NCBI RefSeq assembly: GCF_003945595.2
Contig: NW_024104366.1
Location: 806,001-870,000, forward strand
DNA: 64,000 bases
Direction of reading: 5' to 3'
Source: Pipra filicauda
Lineage: Eukaryota > Chordata > Aves > Passeriformes > Pipridae
Below the pieces are notes generated by a model that did not search any database, was not told where the DNA came from, and saw nothing but the letters and a program-made list of their open reading frames with translations. Of this stretch, positions 32,207-47,200 are shown in pieces (positions within the stretch are counted from its first letter, which is position 1; the number at the start of each line of letters is the position of its first letter). The position numbers and the translations under genes are program-made.

Positions 32207-35200
32207 CTGCAAAACAGAGAAAGAAAACAGGTGAGCAGGAATCTTGACAGAACCCAGTGGCCTCTCTGCCACTGACAAACCAGTAAATGAAGCACCAAAT
32301 GCCAGCAGAGGGCAAAAAATACACAAAACCTCCTTGAATTGAAATAAAAGGAGCCTTGTGAGAGAGCCAGCATGGGCTGAACTGCCTGATATTCCCACTT
32401 CTGGTAGGAAAAGACAGTAGCTCACACAGGAAGAATGCAAATGTACATGAAGGTTAAGGTGTGATGTTTTCCCATCATCTCCAAGCCTGCAAGCAGAAGC
32501 CCCTCTCAGAGGGAGGCAGTTTCTTACAGAAATTCATCTGATGTCTCCACTATCACAATCTCTTCTCCGTTAAAAATAAATCCCTTATTTCACCATAAAG
32601 TCCTCAAAGTACAACAAATGAGGTCCCTGTGTTTGGTCAGGCAGGTACAGAATTTGGGGGCCTCCAGCCCTGTGTCAGTTGAGGCTCCTGGAGGGGGTTG
32701 AAGAGCCCTGGGAACATCCCATTCCCCTCCTCTTCCCACTCCCCTGGCAGCTGAGGGATGTGGATGGGAGGCAGCAGCCTAAATGCTGCCTTCTCATCAT
32801 TTCTGCTCCTTCCAGAAGAGCAAATGCTGCTATTTGTCATCATGGGACAAGTCCAGTTTCCATCAACTCAGCAAAAAAGGTTTTAACCCAAAAATAGCTG
32901 CAATAATTTTAGAAAATACCAATAAAAGATGTCATTTCCTCAGAGAGTGGTTTTGCTTCAAGGGAGGGGGGAGTCAAATAATTCATACTCCAACTGGTTT
33001 GTGTCATTCCAAATGAAACACTGACACAAAGAGAACTGAGTCAGCTCTTAAGTCAAGCTCAAGACCTCTCTCATTTGTACAAATTTGGGATTTGTTTTTC
33101 TATATGAAGCCCTTCCAGCCTCCATTAAACAAAAACAGCTTTTGCCTGAATTTCTCCTGACATCAACCCAGCTGGTGGCAAGAGCAAAAAATTCCTCATT
33201 CAGAGTGATTAAAGTCAAAATCCAGACAGCTCCTGAGAGCTGGAAAAGCAGGAAAGCTCGTGTTCATTTTTCATTTCATGAATAAAAAGGAGGTAACAGA
33301 GTCATCTCTACCTCAAAAGACACATCACTTATTCCCAAAATAATTACACATGAACCTGCATTGTTAGGGAAATATTCCCTTTGGAAGTTCGACCCATGGT
33401 GACCACAAACAAACTTTTAATCCCACTGTTTATTAAGTCAATTCTAAGAGAAAACCAATTTAGGTTAAAAAAATAAATCCACACAAAATCCCCACCCACC
33501 ACCACCCCAGAATCCCAAATCTTCCCAAGTGCCAGTCTTGGAGGCAGCTTTACTGAAGCAAAAAGCAGCATGACATTTAAATACATTAGTGGAATTCTAG
33601 TTTCCATCCAAAAGCAGCTTAGCATAAATCCTATAAAACACTGAGCTTTATGCTCAGAATTTTTACTACGAAAACCTTCCCTGTTTTTGTTATTTTGGGA
33701 AGTTTCAGTAAGTTTCACAGGTTTATTTAACCTGTTTCTCCTGCTGTTGGATCTAAGTCTAGGCAAAGTCTCTGATTTAGGGTATTTCGATACAAATCAG
33801 CCCCCTCTCATCAACCCTGGTCAGCAATTCTGCAAAATACAGCTAGAAAAACACAAAATCAATGATGTCAAAAGTAAAGGACTGTAACACACGAGGAGCA
33901 CATAAAGCAGAACCTTGGGTTTGGCAGTGCCTGCTGCTTCCCACGTCCATCCAAGCCTGGAAAGGCAGCAGGATAATTACAGATACAGCAACCAACTGGG
34001 ATTATTTTCACTCACTAGCTTTTTGGGCTTTTTTCCTAAGTAAGGACATGGAATAGAGCTGCAAAGTCCACAATTTATCCATAATACATTCAGGCAGACT
34101 CAGCCAAACAGGCTTGCAAAGCCTCATATCCCATTAATGCTGCCAGAGGTGTCCCAGCTCAGCTGTATTCCAGGAGGTACCACTTCCCCTTCATACCACA
34201 GGGATCAGATCAGGTGGAACAGCAGCTTTGAACTGTCTCTGTAAATAAAAACATTTGTTGCTTGTTCTCCATCTAAAATCCTCACACTAACTGCAATTCC
34301 CTGGATATTTGTGCTGTAGGACTGGGATGACCCTCAGGTTGGTCCTGCCTGTGCAAACTGCACAGGAGGCAACGGCCTTCCCCAAAGAGGGGACTTCAAG
34401 GGTAGATCCTCCCAAAAGCCAGAAAAGAAGGGATCAAATCAAACACCAAAGCAGCAGCAAGAAGTGATTCCATGGGGGAATCCAAACCAGCCTGGGACTA
34501 ATGGTTGGGCTGGATGATCTTGGGGGTCTTTTCCAACCGTAACCATCCTGTGATTCTAATTTCCAGAGTTACTTTATTCTCCACTCCCTTTTACAGCCTT
34601 GATATGTTTGTCAAGGTTACATCCCTGTTAGGCAGCACCTGGAAGAAGGTTCCCTTTTTCCAGACCTCCACTCTTCCCTGAGCATCATCCAGGCTGCAGA
34701 GAAGCTGGGAGTGCCAGAACAGACAATAACTGCCCTGTAACAGGGAGTGATTTTCCTGGTGCTTGTCAAAGGCAGGTTCTCCCCTCCAGAGAAACGGCAC
34801 TGGATGGGATTTGGGATTCAGGAAGCAATTTCAAGCAAAATGTCTGTGTTGCCTGCAGCCAGATCTCCCCAGTCCAAGGAGCTGGCAGATGAAAAACCAC
34901 ACTTTTAACAATCCAAACTGCTTCAGGTAAAGGTCCATCCCTACCTGGCTTGGAGGGTATCGATATTGAGGGCACGTTTGGTAGTGGTACTGTCTCCGGA
35001 CCACTGATTTCCAGCAAGTTTTTGTCTAGTTCTTCTTGTTCTAGTTCCTCTAGTTCTGCCATGAGTTCATCCTAGGTTGTTAAAGGAGAAAAAAGAAAAA
35101 AAAAGGAAGGAACTTTAAGTCATATTTATCAAAAAGTAGACTTAGCTGATCATATTATTAAAGAAAACAGCTTAAATTACAGGATTGAAGCAAATCAAAA

Positions 35201-38200
35201 TGAGGAGTCTGACTGTTATCAATTCCTGTACATGATGAAGGAAAGGAGAAATCTAAGTCCAAACATTCTCAGGTCAGGCCATCCAGACCATTCTCAGCCT
35301 AAAGTCTGAGTCACAGCTGCTGTTTGCACTGGTGGCAACAGCTACAACAACATCCAGGAGAGATTCCATACCCCAGGAGAACACCCAGACACGCACAACA
35401 TGCACATCTGCAAAGAAAGATCTCACCAGAGTCACAGTTCCTGGAGGGATCTGAAAGCCATGCAGATGTGCTGCTCAGGGACAAGGGTTAGGGATGGCCC
35501 TGGCAGTGGTTGGACTTGATCATCTGAAGGCTTTCCAACCCAACGGATTCTGTGACTCACTGATACAAAAAAAAGCAAATTCAAAACATACCTCATCGAA
35601 TTCCTCCCCAAATCCTACTGGCTTTGAGATGGCTGTTGAAATCTCATCTGCCAGCTCCTGCTGTTCTGCAATGTCCTGCATTAATTCATCTACTTTATCA
35701 ATATCCCTGTAAAAGAAAGGAAGGAATTCAGTATCATCAGGCACGTTCCCAATCAACACTTCAGACTGTGATTCTTGGGTTCTGTAGAAATGCCACACCA
35801 TGGTGACATTCACAAGGCCCTTTCCCAAAACACTCTTTGCATGCAAGTCTGAATTTTATCCCCCTGGTCTGAACACAATGAAACATGGTTTTTTTGGTCT
35901 TTCCAACAAGTTTAGCCTGCAGCAGCGACACAGAGACACCAACGAAGGGGTTTTGCTCTGCACTACTGGTATTAATAAGAATTTGCTCTCTTTCCTGATT
36001 CAGCATTATTACAGCCACAATATTTGCTTCTGGAGCAAGCACAATGTTCCCATAATGCAGTTTACCTTTAATTATTGCTACATGTACCAACTCCACTGCA
36101 CAGAAAAGAACTTTTAAGTCTCCCTGTGAGGCTACCACCAGGTGGATCTGTAACTGGTACAGGCACTCATTTGCTTTAGACTACACTGGTGCTACCCTGC
36201 TTTTGGACAAAGGCAGAGTCCAGAATAAATGGTGGTACAATGAGGAAGCATCACATTTGCATATTTTGTTCAATATGAAAATGTTTCTAGCATTTTAGTT
36301 TAAGTTAGAGCCTTTTAAAAGATTTTGCTACTCTGGCTCCACCTTCATGAAACACTTGGCATTCAGCAGATCAAACAAATGACAAACTGCAGAAGGGAAT
36401 CACTTACATGTTGTCATGAGCAGCTTTCATGGCTTTAGCAGCAAAACCCATGTTCTTAAGCACTTCAGTGTTGGTGTTGGCATTCTCCAGGGCTTCCCTC
36501 TGGAACTCAATTGTTGATAACGTGCCATCGATCTGTGCCAGCTGCTTCTCGTACCTCTTCTTACGCTTCAGGGCCTGAAGGGCAGCTGCACAGCACAGGA
36601 GAGGGTGGGACTGGTGAGATTTATGCCCAAAACACCATTCAGATTTTGCACCAAGTGCCACTCAGCACAGAGAAATATTTAGAACATTCTACGGTTGTCT
36701 ACTCTTTGTCCTAGATAAACTAAGTAGATAAAACTAAGATAAACCCTTGTGTTTGCCTCCTTCAACAAAGCTGTTTCAAGGTGGCCAGATGTCTCCTGAC
36801 CATTGCCTGTCACACTCAGCCATGCACAACAGGCACATCCTCAAAGAAAGATCTCATGGATGAGATCTCATCTCAAGGATGTGAGGCCAAGAAGTCGCTC
36901 AAAGGTTGAGTCCAGTCACTCGTAACTCACCCCAGACACAGACCATGCACCAACAGACATCAATATCCAATATCCATCAATATCCAACAGGCTTTAATAT
37001 CCGAGCTCAACCACCTAAAAACACCCCTGTTCACATCACCTCCAACACAGGAAGGCAGAGTTGCTGGTGTAGCTCCTGCCAGGTGAGGTTGTGGTGCTGC
37101 TGCAGCTGCTGGGAGAAGCAGCTCATTCCAATGCAAAGACAAATGTTCCTTCAGCTTTACCCTTAGTGCTGTCAAATACACATTACAAAAGCATTTATAT
37201 CTGTGTGTTTCATATTACTCCTGCTGGAAGGCACTGTCCACACAACAGTCTGAACTGAGAGGTGTAAGGAGAGAGATTACGGTGGTTTGAGCAATTTGCT
37301 GCTTGCAAGCACTTGTACAACGTGGGCTCTGGCAAGAGGAGCCCACCCATGACAGCACCAACACAGAGCTCCCTCCCACGGGGACCAGCCCGTGTGGGAG
37401 GACTGCTCCAACCTGCTGCACAGCCAGGCTGCTCCAGCTCCACCCACCCACCCACCCAGACAGGAGTGCATCCAGCTCTTCCCAAAACACCGGGGCAGAC
37501 AACAGGTACCTGCCCATTCCTGGAACACTGACAGTGAACACAAACCACATCCACATGTACTTGTAGGTGTACAAGAGCTGGGAGGTGCCCCATCCCTGGA
37601 GGTGCCCCATCCCTGGACTGTCCAAGGCCAGGTTGGACGGGGCTTGGAGCAATGTGGTCTGGTGGGAGGTGTCCCTGCCCATGGCAGGGGGTTGGAACTG
37701 GATGATTAAGGTGCTTTTCAACCCAGATCATTCTATAATAACCTTTCTGTATGTGGCTACAAGTTTTGGCAGGAGCTGCAGTGTGGGCAAGACCTACCAG
37801 GGCCCAAGAATTGCCAGCTGATAAGAAAACACCCAGTGTCACATGGACTCAGGGACAAGAACAGCTCCCCTTCGTGGCACTTCCACCTCCCCTTCTGCAA
37901 TGAACACACATCCTCTGCATGACAACCTTGGTCATATAGTACATACTTTAAAAACTCAACTTAGACACGAGTTGCTGCTCCAACAGCCTTACTTCTCTGT
38001 TTCTGAACTCAGCTACACACACACACACACACACACTTCGTTTCTTCAGGTCTCTGATCTCTGAGTCTCACAGCAAAAACCAGTTAACATGTTACAGGAT
38101 CAGTTCTGCTAAAAATCAGTCCAGGACCTCCCAAAAGCTCAGTCACACGCACCACGGATGGTGGCAAATGAAGGCTTTAAATCTTTAAAGATGTTATTTG

Positions 38201-41200
38201 GAGCCTCAGCAGAATTTCTGGAGGGGAGCAGAAAACAAGGAGTAGGAAATCCCGAGCACACAGAGTTTCCCTTATCTCCCCTGTCAGAAGGATGATAACT
38301 TGGTGACGTGATCCGTGTGTTCCTGCAGCACAGACAAAATCCTGCTATCCAGAAGCCCTGTTCACAGCTTCAGCCCTACAACTGGTTATAAATATGCTGT
38401 GTTTGATTACTTTCCAACTACAGAGAAGAAATGTATTAGAGAACACAAAGGCACTTTTTAAGGGAAGGCCCAGCCAAGGGTGCCAAGCACACGAAGTATC
38501 CCAGCTTGATTCAGCAGGAGGGATCAAACCCACAAAAGCACAGGTCACCTCAACTTTTCCAACAGAAACCAGGGACCCAAAACAAGCCCCTGCACTGACT
38601 TTCACTTCAGTGACCAGTAAATCTCCCCAGTTTGGGGCCAGTCCAACATCCACTTGTTTGACAGGAGTAGGTTTTCAAAGGACAATGTTTGCTCTGCAGA
38701 ACGAGGCACAACACAAATATCTGAAACATTCCAGCTTTATGCCAGATCATAAAGTGATGAGCAACACATTACTGGGATATTTAGGCTGGTTAATTTTGCA
38801 GTAATGATTTAATTAAGGATATATAAAGTTTTCTTAGGAAAACAAAACTGTTAATAGCTGTGTTTATACAGTGACAGATGCTGGAAAAGCTACAGAGAGC
38901 AACAGGACATTCTTTACTGAGGATTCCGTGCATCCTGGAGAATTATTGGCAAAAACAGATTTTATAGCCATTATACAAATTATATTACATATAATACCCA
39001 AGTAAAGTACTACAATTTATGTACAGCTCCCCATTACAGCTTTCTCTGATAATAACTAAAGTTTGCCTACATTTCATGGCCAGGTACTTTAAAACAAGCT
39101 GCTCAGACAGCAGACACTGCAAGAACCATTGTAAAAGAGGCTGTGATGAGGAGTTTTTATCAGGGCTGTGGGTAACTATCCCTCCCATTCCCACCCTCCC
39201 CACTGGTGCACCAGAACTGCACCACCCTTAAACTTAACGTGGACTTGTGGCACTGTCTGGAAACACTTCCCACCCCTTCAGACCAAGGAAATACCGGTTT
39301 GCAGAGTTTGAAGTAAACATAAAACAGAGACAGTGGGTTACAAATACGTCCTCTGGCATTATGCACAGGCAAGAATCATGTGTTTGTGTGAAGTCAAAGT
39401 GTAACAGAGCCTATCTTTGCCCTATCACATCAGGCAGCCGTGGAAGAGGCTCTTCTCAGGCCCCACACCCCTAATTATGCCTTTACTGCTTTCAAGATAA
39501 TAATTACACAGTCAAGGCAATGTAATTTATACCCAGCTTTAAATGCTGTGGAACTGCTTCAGCAGGACCTGTGGCCATATATTATGTTTAAAGCTTTTAT
39601 TCTCTGGCCAGCCAGAGTTCACTCACAACCTAGAACATGTTGCTAGAGACATCACAAGCATATTTCTCTAGAAAGGGCTGATCTAAGCTTTCCAAGAGTG
39701 TGACAAATTGCTTATCTTGGAGTCAAAAGCCATGCAAGATTTCGAGATTGCTGGGCCAGAGTGTCACAGCAGCTTCTGCAAAGGGCCTGATACCCAGGGG
39801 CTCCAAACAGGGACTGGTGCCTGCTCTCACCATGGATTTCTTAGGGAAATACCTGCCCTTATACAGAATAAAGCTCAGAAATAGCCCATCTACATTCATG
39901 AATTCCCCAAACCCAGCTGGTAATCCCAGTGTGCTGCAGGTGGTGAGTCCAGGGCAGGGCACAGTCCCTCCCCATGGCACAGAGCTGGAGGAAACTGCTC
40001 CACAAGAAACCCTCTGCAGCTCCAGGGCATGGGATGAGCAAGGAGGGATGCCAGGAAAGGCACACAGCAGGGACAGGCAGCAGCCCTGAGCAGCACTTGT
40101 CTCCCAGCAACACCTCCAATTCCTCCTCCCAGAGCTCCCTGCCTTTGGTGAGGGATAACTTATGGAATATCCCTATTACACATTAACCCAGCAGTACCAG
40201 CTCACATCACTGGCTGGTTTAGGAAGGGATTTAACATTTCAGGCAACCCTCAATGCAAACCCAAAGACAGCAAAAATATCTGAATATTCCACTGGCAGTC
40301 AAGTTTTCACAAAACAGCGAGAACCTGCCACTAAACAGTGTTTTAGACAACCTTTACAACCCACACCTCATCCTTAACAGGTGTGTTTTAGCTTTTAAGT
40401 CCAATGTGCAGCAAGAATTGCAAGCACTTAAAAGATCCTCTAAAAAAAAACCAACAGCAGGTAACAAAGCTTAGTTGCACTTTAATTGAATTTTAGTAAA
40501 GTTTTCAGAGAATATATAAAAAAGTACAGATGGGGAAAAACAGTTTTTTATATCTATGATTATTACAGTTAAAGTTAAAACATTTAAAACTACCTGGGAG
40601 ACTCCTGCCATCCATTAGGAGACAGTGAGCAGTCTCATAATGATCTTCTCCATATGACACATTAATCTATTAATTGTCTTTATTATCAGCTACAGCGGGG
40701 ATGTTGGAGCCAATTTTTATTCATAAATATATCACCACAGAGCTCTGATGAATTAAGATTTATATCAGAGCTTTATGACCTCTTTTCCATTGGCAAAGTC
40801 ATATAAAATGCCTCAGTGCTAACGAGCATCAGACTGTGATCTCTGCAGTTCATTTACACACAGAAATGCTCACAAACAACAGCTTCCAGAGAGGAGGGGA
40901 AATCCAGGAATAAAACTGAAGCTGAGTCCAGGTAGATCTGGACTTACTGCTTCAATTTCCTGAAGGTAAAAACACGCATAAAACTACATTCAAAGAATAC
41001 TTTTCAAACTTTTTAATACATAAAAAGTGATTCCTTCCTCTGCTTTTTGTTTTGGTTTGGGTTTTTTTCTTGGGGGTGGTTTGTCCTCGGTCATGTTTTT
41101 TTATTCCCAGTCTCCAACTGAACTGTGAAATAATATTTTAATTTACTATTTCTTTGAAATTCTGCAATAATCACCCCTAGACATTAGAGAAGAGGTTTTA

Positions 41201-44200
41201 CCCTGACTCCCCAGAAGCCCAGGGTTTCCCTGGGATACCCAGCCCTCAGGAGCTCGTGTTATGGTTTTCAGTCACCACCCCTGACTCATGAACACTCACA
41301 AATGAAAAAGCAGAGTCATTCAGCCAGACTCCCCTCCTCTGTCAGCAGATCAGTCTGAAAAGCATGACTGCTCACCCAGGTAATTTCACTGTGTCCTCAA
41401 GAAATGCTATCTGTAAGAATTGGATGTATTTTAAATTATTTCAACCTGTGTATAAAGCAAATTACCATTATTAAACGAGCTGTTGTCAGTCTTATTATTT
41501 CCTTCACAATATTTGCAGCAGTTTGTTGGTCAAATGAGACAAATGTTCACTGTGTAAGAAGCTGGCAGGATAATAACAATACCATTTTGCTGCACGGTAC
41601 TGCATTCAGAGAGGAAAAATTGACTCTGAATGTCAGTGATTTTGCTAAAAGTCATCAGCCCTCCTGCAAATAAATACTGCTTGCACACTTGTAGGACAGG
41701 CACAGTTAATGGGATATCTCTGTGCACACAAGAGTTCTGTTTAATATTTTGAAATATTATTAGTAGGAAAGTATAGATTTACTGATAAAACACAGCTCAG
41801 CTTGAGAGGAGCAGGGGGAGCAGCTGGGGACAACTGGGAATACAATTCAGGAGTTTCACTGAATTCAAACATACACCTGCACCAAGGTCCAAGTGTTGGT
41901 GATCCCAGGGAATTTGTCCCAGCTGGTGGCTCACAGTGTCTCCTGCCTCCGCAAAATCCTGCTAAAAAAATCACACTGACACCTAAAACAGAGAGGCTCC
42001 TCCTCCAGAGGGAGACATGGGGGTTAACAGCCCTGATTACTCCAACTGAGGGGAAAAATAACTTCATCTCACATCTAATTCTTATGCTCTTGGTGGCAAC
42101 CAAGAGAAGAAATGGCAGCAGCAGATACACCACTGCAAAAGGACATCAGCAGCATTAATATGGGATGAGAAAGTTCTGCAGCAGCCTCAGAAAGTAACAC
42201 ACAGCAGATGTCAGCCCCACCAAAATAATGAATAGTGCAAGAGAGCTGCAGAGGAGCTTCCCAAATTGGGGTCCCTTGGCCCCTCGAGCAGCAAGCCCGG
42301 GCACTAAACAGGATTGAGATAATCAACTTCATCCTGGAAGCCCATTTTCCACATTACAGTGTGCATTCAGCTGTAATTTGCTCAACAGAAAGGAGTGTCA
42401 TTATTTTTGCTGCTTCTGAAAATCCCATTCCATCTTCCTGGCACTCGCACGGGCAGCAGATTTAATCAGGAACAACATCCTCACCGTCCTTGAAACGGGA
42501 TAAACAAGGGGCACAGGGAGGTGTGAGGAGTAATTGCCTGCCTTGCCTGCACTGAGTAGCTTTATCTTAGGCAGCAACTGCTCATCCCTCATTCTACCAG
42601 CAAACTGCCTAAAAGCCCTCCAAAAAAATCCTAAAAAGCAAATTTAAAGCAATTCACAAACTATCCTCCAATGCTACCAGCAGATAAAAAGGTAGATACA
42701 AACCCACCACAGACTTGCTGAATTTCTTTCACACCATTGAATAAATATCTTCCTGCAGGGGTTTGACAGCTCCAGGAACTGTCAAACAGCTGAGGAATGT
42801 TCATGGTGGTTCAATACAAAAGCAGGGGATCGTGGGCAGAGTCCAGGCTTGGTCCTCCCCTGGTCTTTCCATGTGTTTCGTAAACCTCCAATAAAGTTCC
42901 CAAACCCATTCCTCAAAGGAAAGCAACTATTCCCAGCTCAGAGATGAAGTGACTCATTAAAACTACTCCACAGCAAAGCACCCACACCCAGGCAGAGAAC
43001 ACAAGAAGGTTTCTGTCCTATCTGTATTTAAAACACAAGATTACAATTTCCTCTTGAGCAAAGCAGTGCCAGTTAGCCTGTTGTGCAACAAAACAATAAA
43101 CATTCCTGGTCTAAAAATCTATAAATATAAAAAGGAGGGGGGGAAAAGGAGATAAAAAAGCATCTGTTGAGCAGCAATCAGGGCTGTGATGCAGAACACC
43201 CAACACAAGAGGAAGCACCACCTTCAGCCCAGCACTGGCCCTGCTCAGGGCTGGGATCACCAGGATCCCAGGGATTGCAGATGTTCTTCCACATCCACAG
43301 CTCGGAGCTGGGTGGTCCAGAAGGCAAACCAGCCTTCAGCCTTGGAACTGGAATCCTCTGTCCCTTGAACACTGAGGCAATGCTCCTCTGGCCAATAATC
43401 CTCTGTTAAACAATCTCTAGGTGAGGGTGGGACAGTTCTGTCCAAAAGAAAAGGGGGAAAAAAAAGTCAACCTACAGCGAGGGTTGAAGCTCAAATGAGA
43501 AAAGCAGGAAAGAGAAATCCCAGTTACAGAGACAGCTTTGTTCCACCCAGGAGCTGGAATGAGGCTAAGAAATGCTGGATCAGCCAAAAACATCCAGGCC
43601 TAATGCTTCAAATGATTACTTGAAATCTGATCCACCCTCTGGAAGCAAAGCTGTATTTCCCAATTTCCAGTTTTCATTCCTTGCAGTCCTACGTGTCCCT
43701 GGATGATGGCAGGGGATTGCAAGGCATCTCCAAAGCTGATCTAACCAAAACACGTTTGTCCTTCCCAAATAAAACTATTTTCTAGGGTTGCTGGGGTAAA
43801 TTATGCTCTCTTAGAATAAGCCCTGTAACTCTGCTGTTAAAACTCTGCACCTTCTTTGATGGACGTGTAAAACTGATGTGAAATGAGATAATTATTCAGA
43901 TTTCAACCAAAGTTGAAACTTTTAGGATGAGGATCTTAAAGACTTAAAGATGTTTCTTAAAGACTCCTTGGAATTCTCACAGCCTGCAAATATTTATGAG
44001 ATTTCTTCTTTATTTTCTGATTGCTGAAGGTACCTTGTTAAAGAAAATGCCAGTGAAAACTTATAATCTTCCTCTGAATCCCTGCCAGAAATGCATCACG
44101 TAGAGGTTCAGCTTTGCAAGAACAGAAGTGCCTCTTCTTAAGTGTCTCAAAATGTTTTCTCACAGGAAAAAATCCCAAACAACCCAATTCCCTACGCTGA

Positions 44201-47200
44201 ACAATATTATTGTGATTAAGTCACTAAATTCAGAAGATCCTACCCCGAAGGGGCCCGTTTGAAGAGCTTCTCTTCCTGGGGAGTGAAACCAGTGGCTGCC
44301 TGGGTTTTTGCATTTTCCAGCTCTGGACCATAATTATTAGAGCACTGCCAAGTCTAAGAATTTCTTGGAGGCTGTCATAATATTTAGCATTTCTCTTAAC
44401 ATCTTATCTGGTGAAGTCAGGCTATTTTGAGACGTGAAAAATCACTTTTTCCTTGAATGCTGAGTTTCCAACACTGACGACTACAGGGGGAAAAGCTGAA
44501 AACACAAACCCTTAGAAAGCCAAAGTTATGAACTAAATAAGACAAGCTGTATTTATTGGGGGGGGGGAAGTCCATTATGAAGTTTGCTTTATATCAACTT
44601 GTTTTATTTCATAACTAACAAAAATCACCTCCAAGTTTCTGGATACCAGCAGCTGATGTTCCTGTCACCCTGGAATTCATGTTTTGTTTCAGTTCCACTG
44701 CATCTAAGCAACCTCTGTGCACTCACCTGAAGTAAACACAGTGTCCTTAAATCTGAATAAAATCCTGCCAAGCCCTGAGGAGCACATGCAATGTGGGTGT
44801 TTGGGAACACTTACACACCACCACAGGAGGGAACCAGCTGTATAGAAGGATCAACATGCACATCCCAGGATGTGCAAGAGAGAGGGTGATACTGGTTATT
44901 TGGACCTCAACCTCCCATCATTTGCTGCTGGATCAGTTGAGAGCTGCAAGACAAAAGCTGGCTGTGTAATGACCCTACACTTGTATTACCTACTATAAAA
45001 TATTATTGGCAGGTGTATATATAAACATAATAAATAATATGAAATATTATAGGCTTCACTTTAAGTGTTTTAAGTTGTTTAACAATGAACCTGGAGGAAA
45101 CCACAGACCTTTTCCACCCAGGCTTCCAGCTGGAAGGCCATGGTGGGCAGAACTGCTGTTGCCTGTGCCCCAGCCTGGCACTGAGCTTCTCCTGCTCTCC
45201 CGTGTTCCCACCAGTGCTGGGTCGCTGTGGCCACTGCACTGCCCTCAGTACTGGCCACCAGGAGGGTTCCTCACCTGCAGTCAGGCCACATGGAATCATG
45301 GAATGGGTTGGGTTCGAAAGGACCCTCAAGATCATCTTATTCCACCCCTCTGCCACGGGCAGGGACACCTTCCACTAGCCCAGGTTGCTCCAAGCCACGT
45401 CCAACCTGGCCTTGGACACTTCCAGGGATTCAGGGGCAGCCACAGCTTCTCTGGGCAACCTGTGCCAGGGCCTCCCCACCCTCACAGGGAAGGACTTCTT
45501 CCCAATATCCCATCTATCCTGCCCTCTGGCAGTAGGATGCCATTCCCCCTTGTCCTGTCACTCCATCCCTTGTCCCAAGTCCCTCTCCAGCTCTCTTAGA
45601 GCCTCTTTAGGCACTGGAAGGGGCTCTCAGGTCTCCCTGGAACCTTCTCTTCTCCAGGTGAGTACCCCCAGCTCTCCCAGCCTGGCTCCAGAGCAGAGGA
45701 GCTCCAGCCCTATCTTCAGCAACTGTATCCTCAACCAGGACGATTCCAAGCAGCACTAACCTCCTTATCACCAGCTCTATGCTGTGGCCTTGGACTGTCT
45801 GAGGGAAAGGCAAAGGTCTATCAACATCTGAGGTGTGGCCTATCTAGGATTCTCCAACTGCATCCTTTTTGTTACAGGCACTCTGTGCCAGGAGTTCCAG
45901 TTTGCTGGACACTCGTCTGCAAACTTCATGGACAGTCAGGCCCGTGGGCTGCTCCAAACTTCAGTTTGGCAAAAGTCATCCATTTCTAAGTGCTGTAAGT
46001 AAACCAAGATTTTATTTTACACCCCACTCACACTTTGCTGGCTGCAAAAGGTCCAGCCACATCTTTCCTGCTCACACCACATCCCATGCAAAGTCCCTGG
46101 AACAAGCAGCACCACCTGTGTCCCCCCCCCAAAAAAAAAATAAAGGGCAATTCTGTGAACTTTGGGGGTTTTTTCAAAACAAATGGGGATTTCACAGGGG
46201 GCAGCAAAAAGCTGCCAAAATCAGACCACAGAGCACAGGTCTTGGCCATTCCCAGTATCCCAGGAGTCCAGCTGGGATGCTCCTGCACGGCCCCCATGAT
46301 GTTCGAGTACAGGAACTTATCAGAATCCAGTCAGAACAAGCAGGAAGGGATTGACAGAGAGGCCTGAATGATACAAGTGCAAAGCCCAGCAACATCCCAG
46401 TCCAGATAAACACTCCACAACTCGGTATAATCCTGACCTGGCAGTTTCTTGCACAATCTACTTAAAAGAGGGTTAAATCAAATAAGCAATTTGCATCACC
46501 TGCAAATTTTAGTTTTTGAACTAGTTGAGAAGCTGCCAGAGGCTGAAATGGTTAATGATTTATGCATTCTAGGATTGCCAAGGGACTTTTGCAGGCTTCT
46601 GCAGGACTTTTGCATTATACCTCTGATGGGCAGTTGGGCCCATCCCTCCCTCCCGTGCTGAAGGTGTCAAGCCCTGAAAAGGCAGGAAGAGCACGAGTTT
46701 CAGGCTTTTGACTTTTGCATTATCCCTCTGATGGCCCATCAAAGCCCATCCCCCCCCTGCCAATCTGGAAAGGGGGATCCAGGCCAGACACAGAAACTCT
46801 GCGCAGGCCCAGGGAGAGGTTGGAGACTCGAGGCCTGGCCCGTGACACCGACCATGGATATAATAACTCATAACTTCTTGGAGTGTGGGGGCTTCCCTCC
46901 TTCACCCCCAGCACATCAAGGCCACCACTTCAACTGGCAGGCATGGAAGGGGCAACTCCCAAGTGTCACTGTGGGCGGTGACTACAGACATGTGTCCACT
47001 CTCAGCTTTTCTTTCCCTTACTCTCCCTTAGCCTTAACCCTGTCTTTTCTTTCTCTCCCTTATGCATTTTCCCCCCAGGGGTTATCCCTATGATAATATA
47101 GATGACAACACCCAAAATGCTGACATACCTGTTAAAACAAAATTGTTAAAATAAACCCTACCTATCTATGTTTTCAGACACCGATTGTTAGTGTCGTTTC

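Noticed and set aside
35385..36865. Short similarity between 35385-35430 and 36820-36860 (CAAAGAAAGATCTCA)
   Set aside because: The match is only about 40 bp. It probably reflects a dispersed-repeat fragment, and is too short to call.
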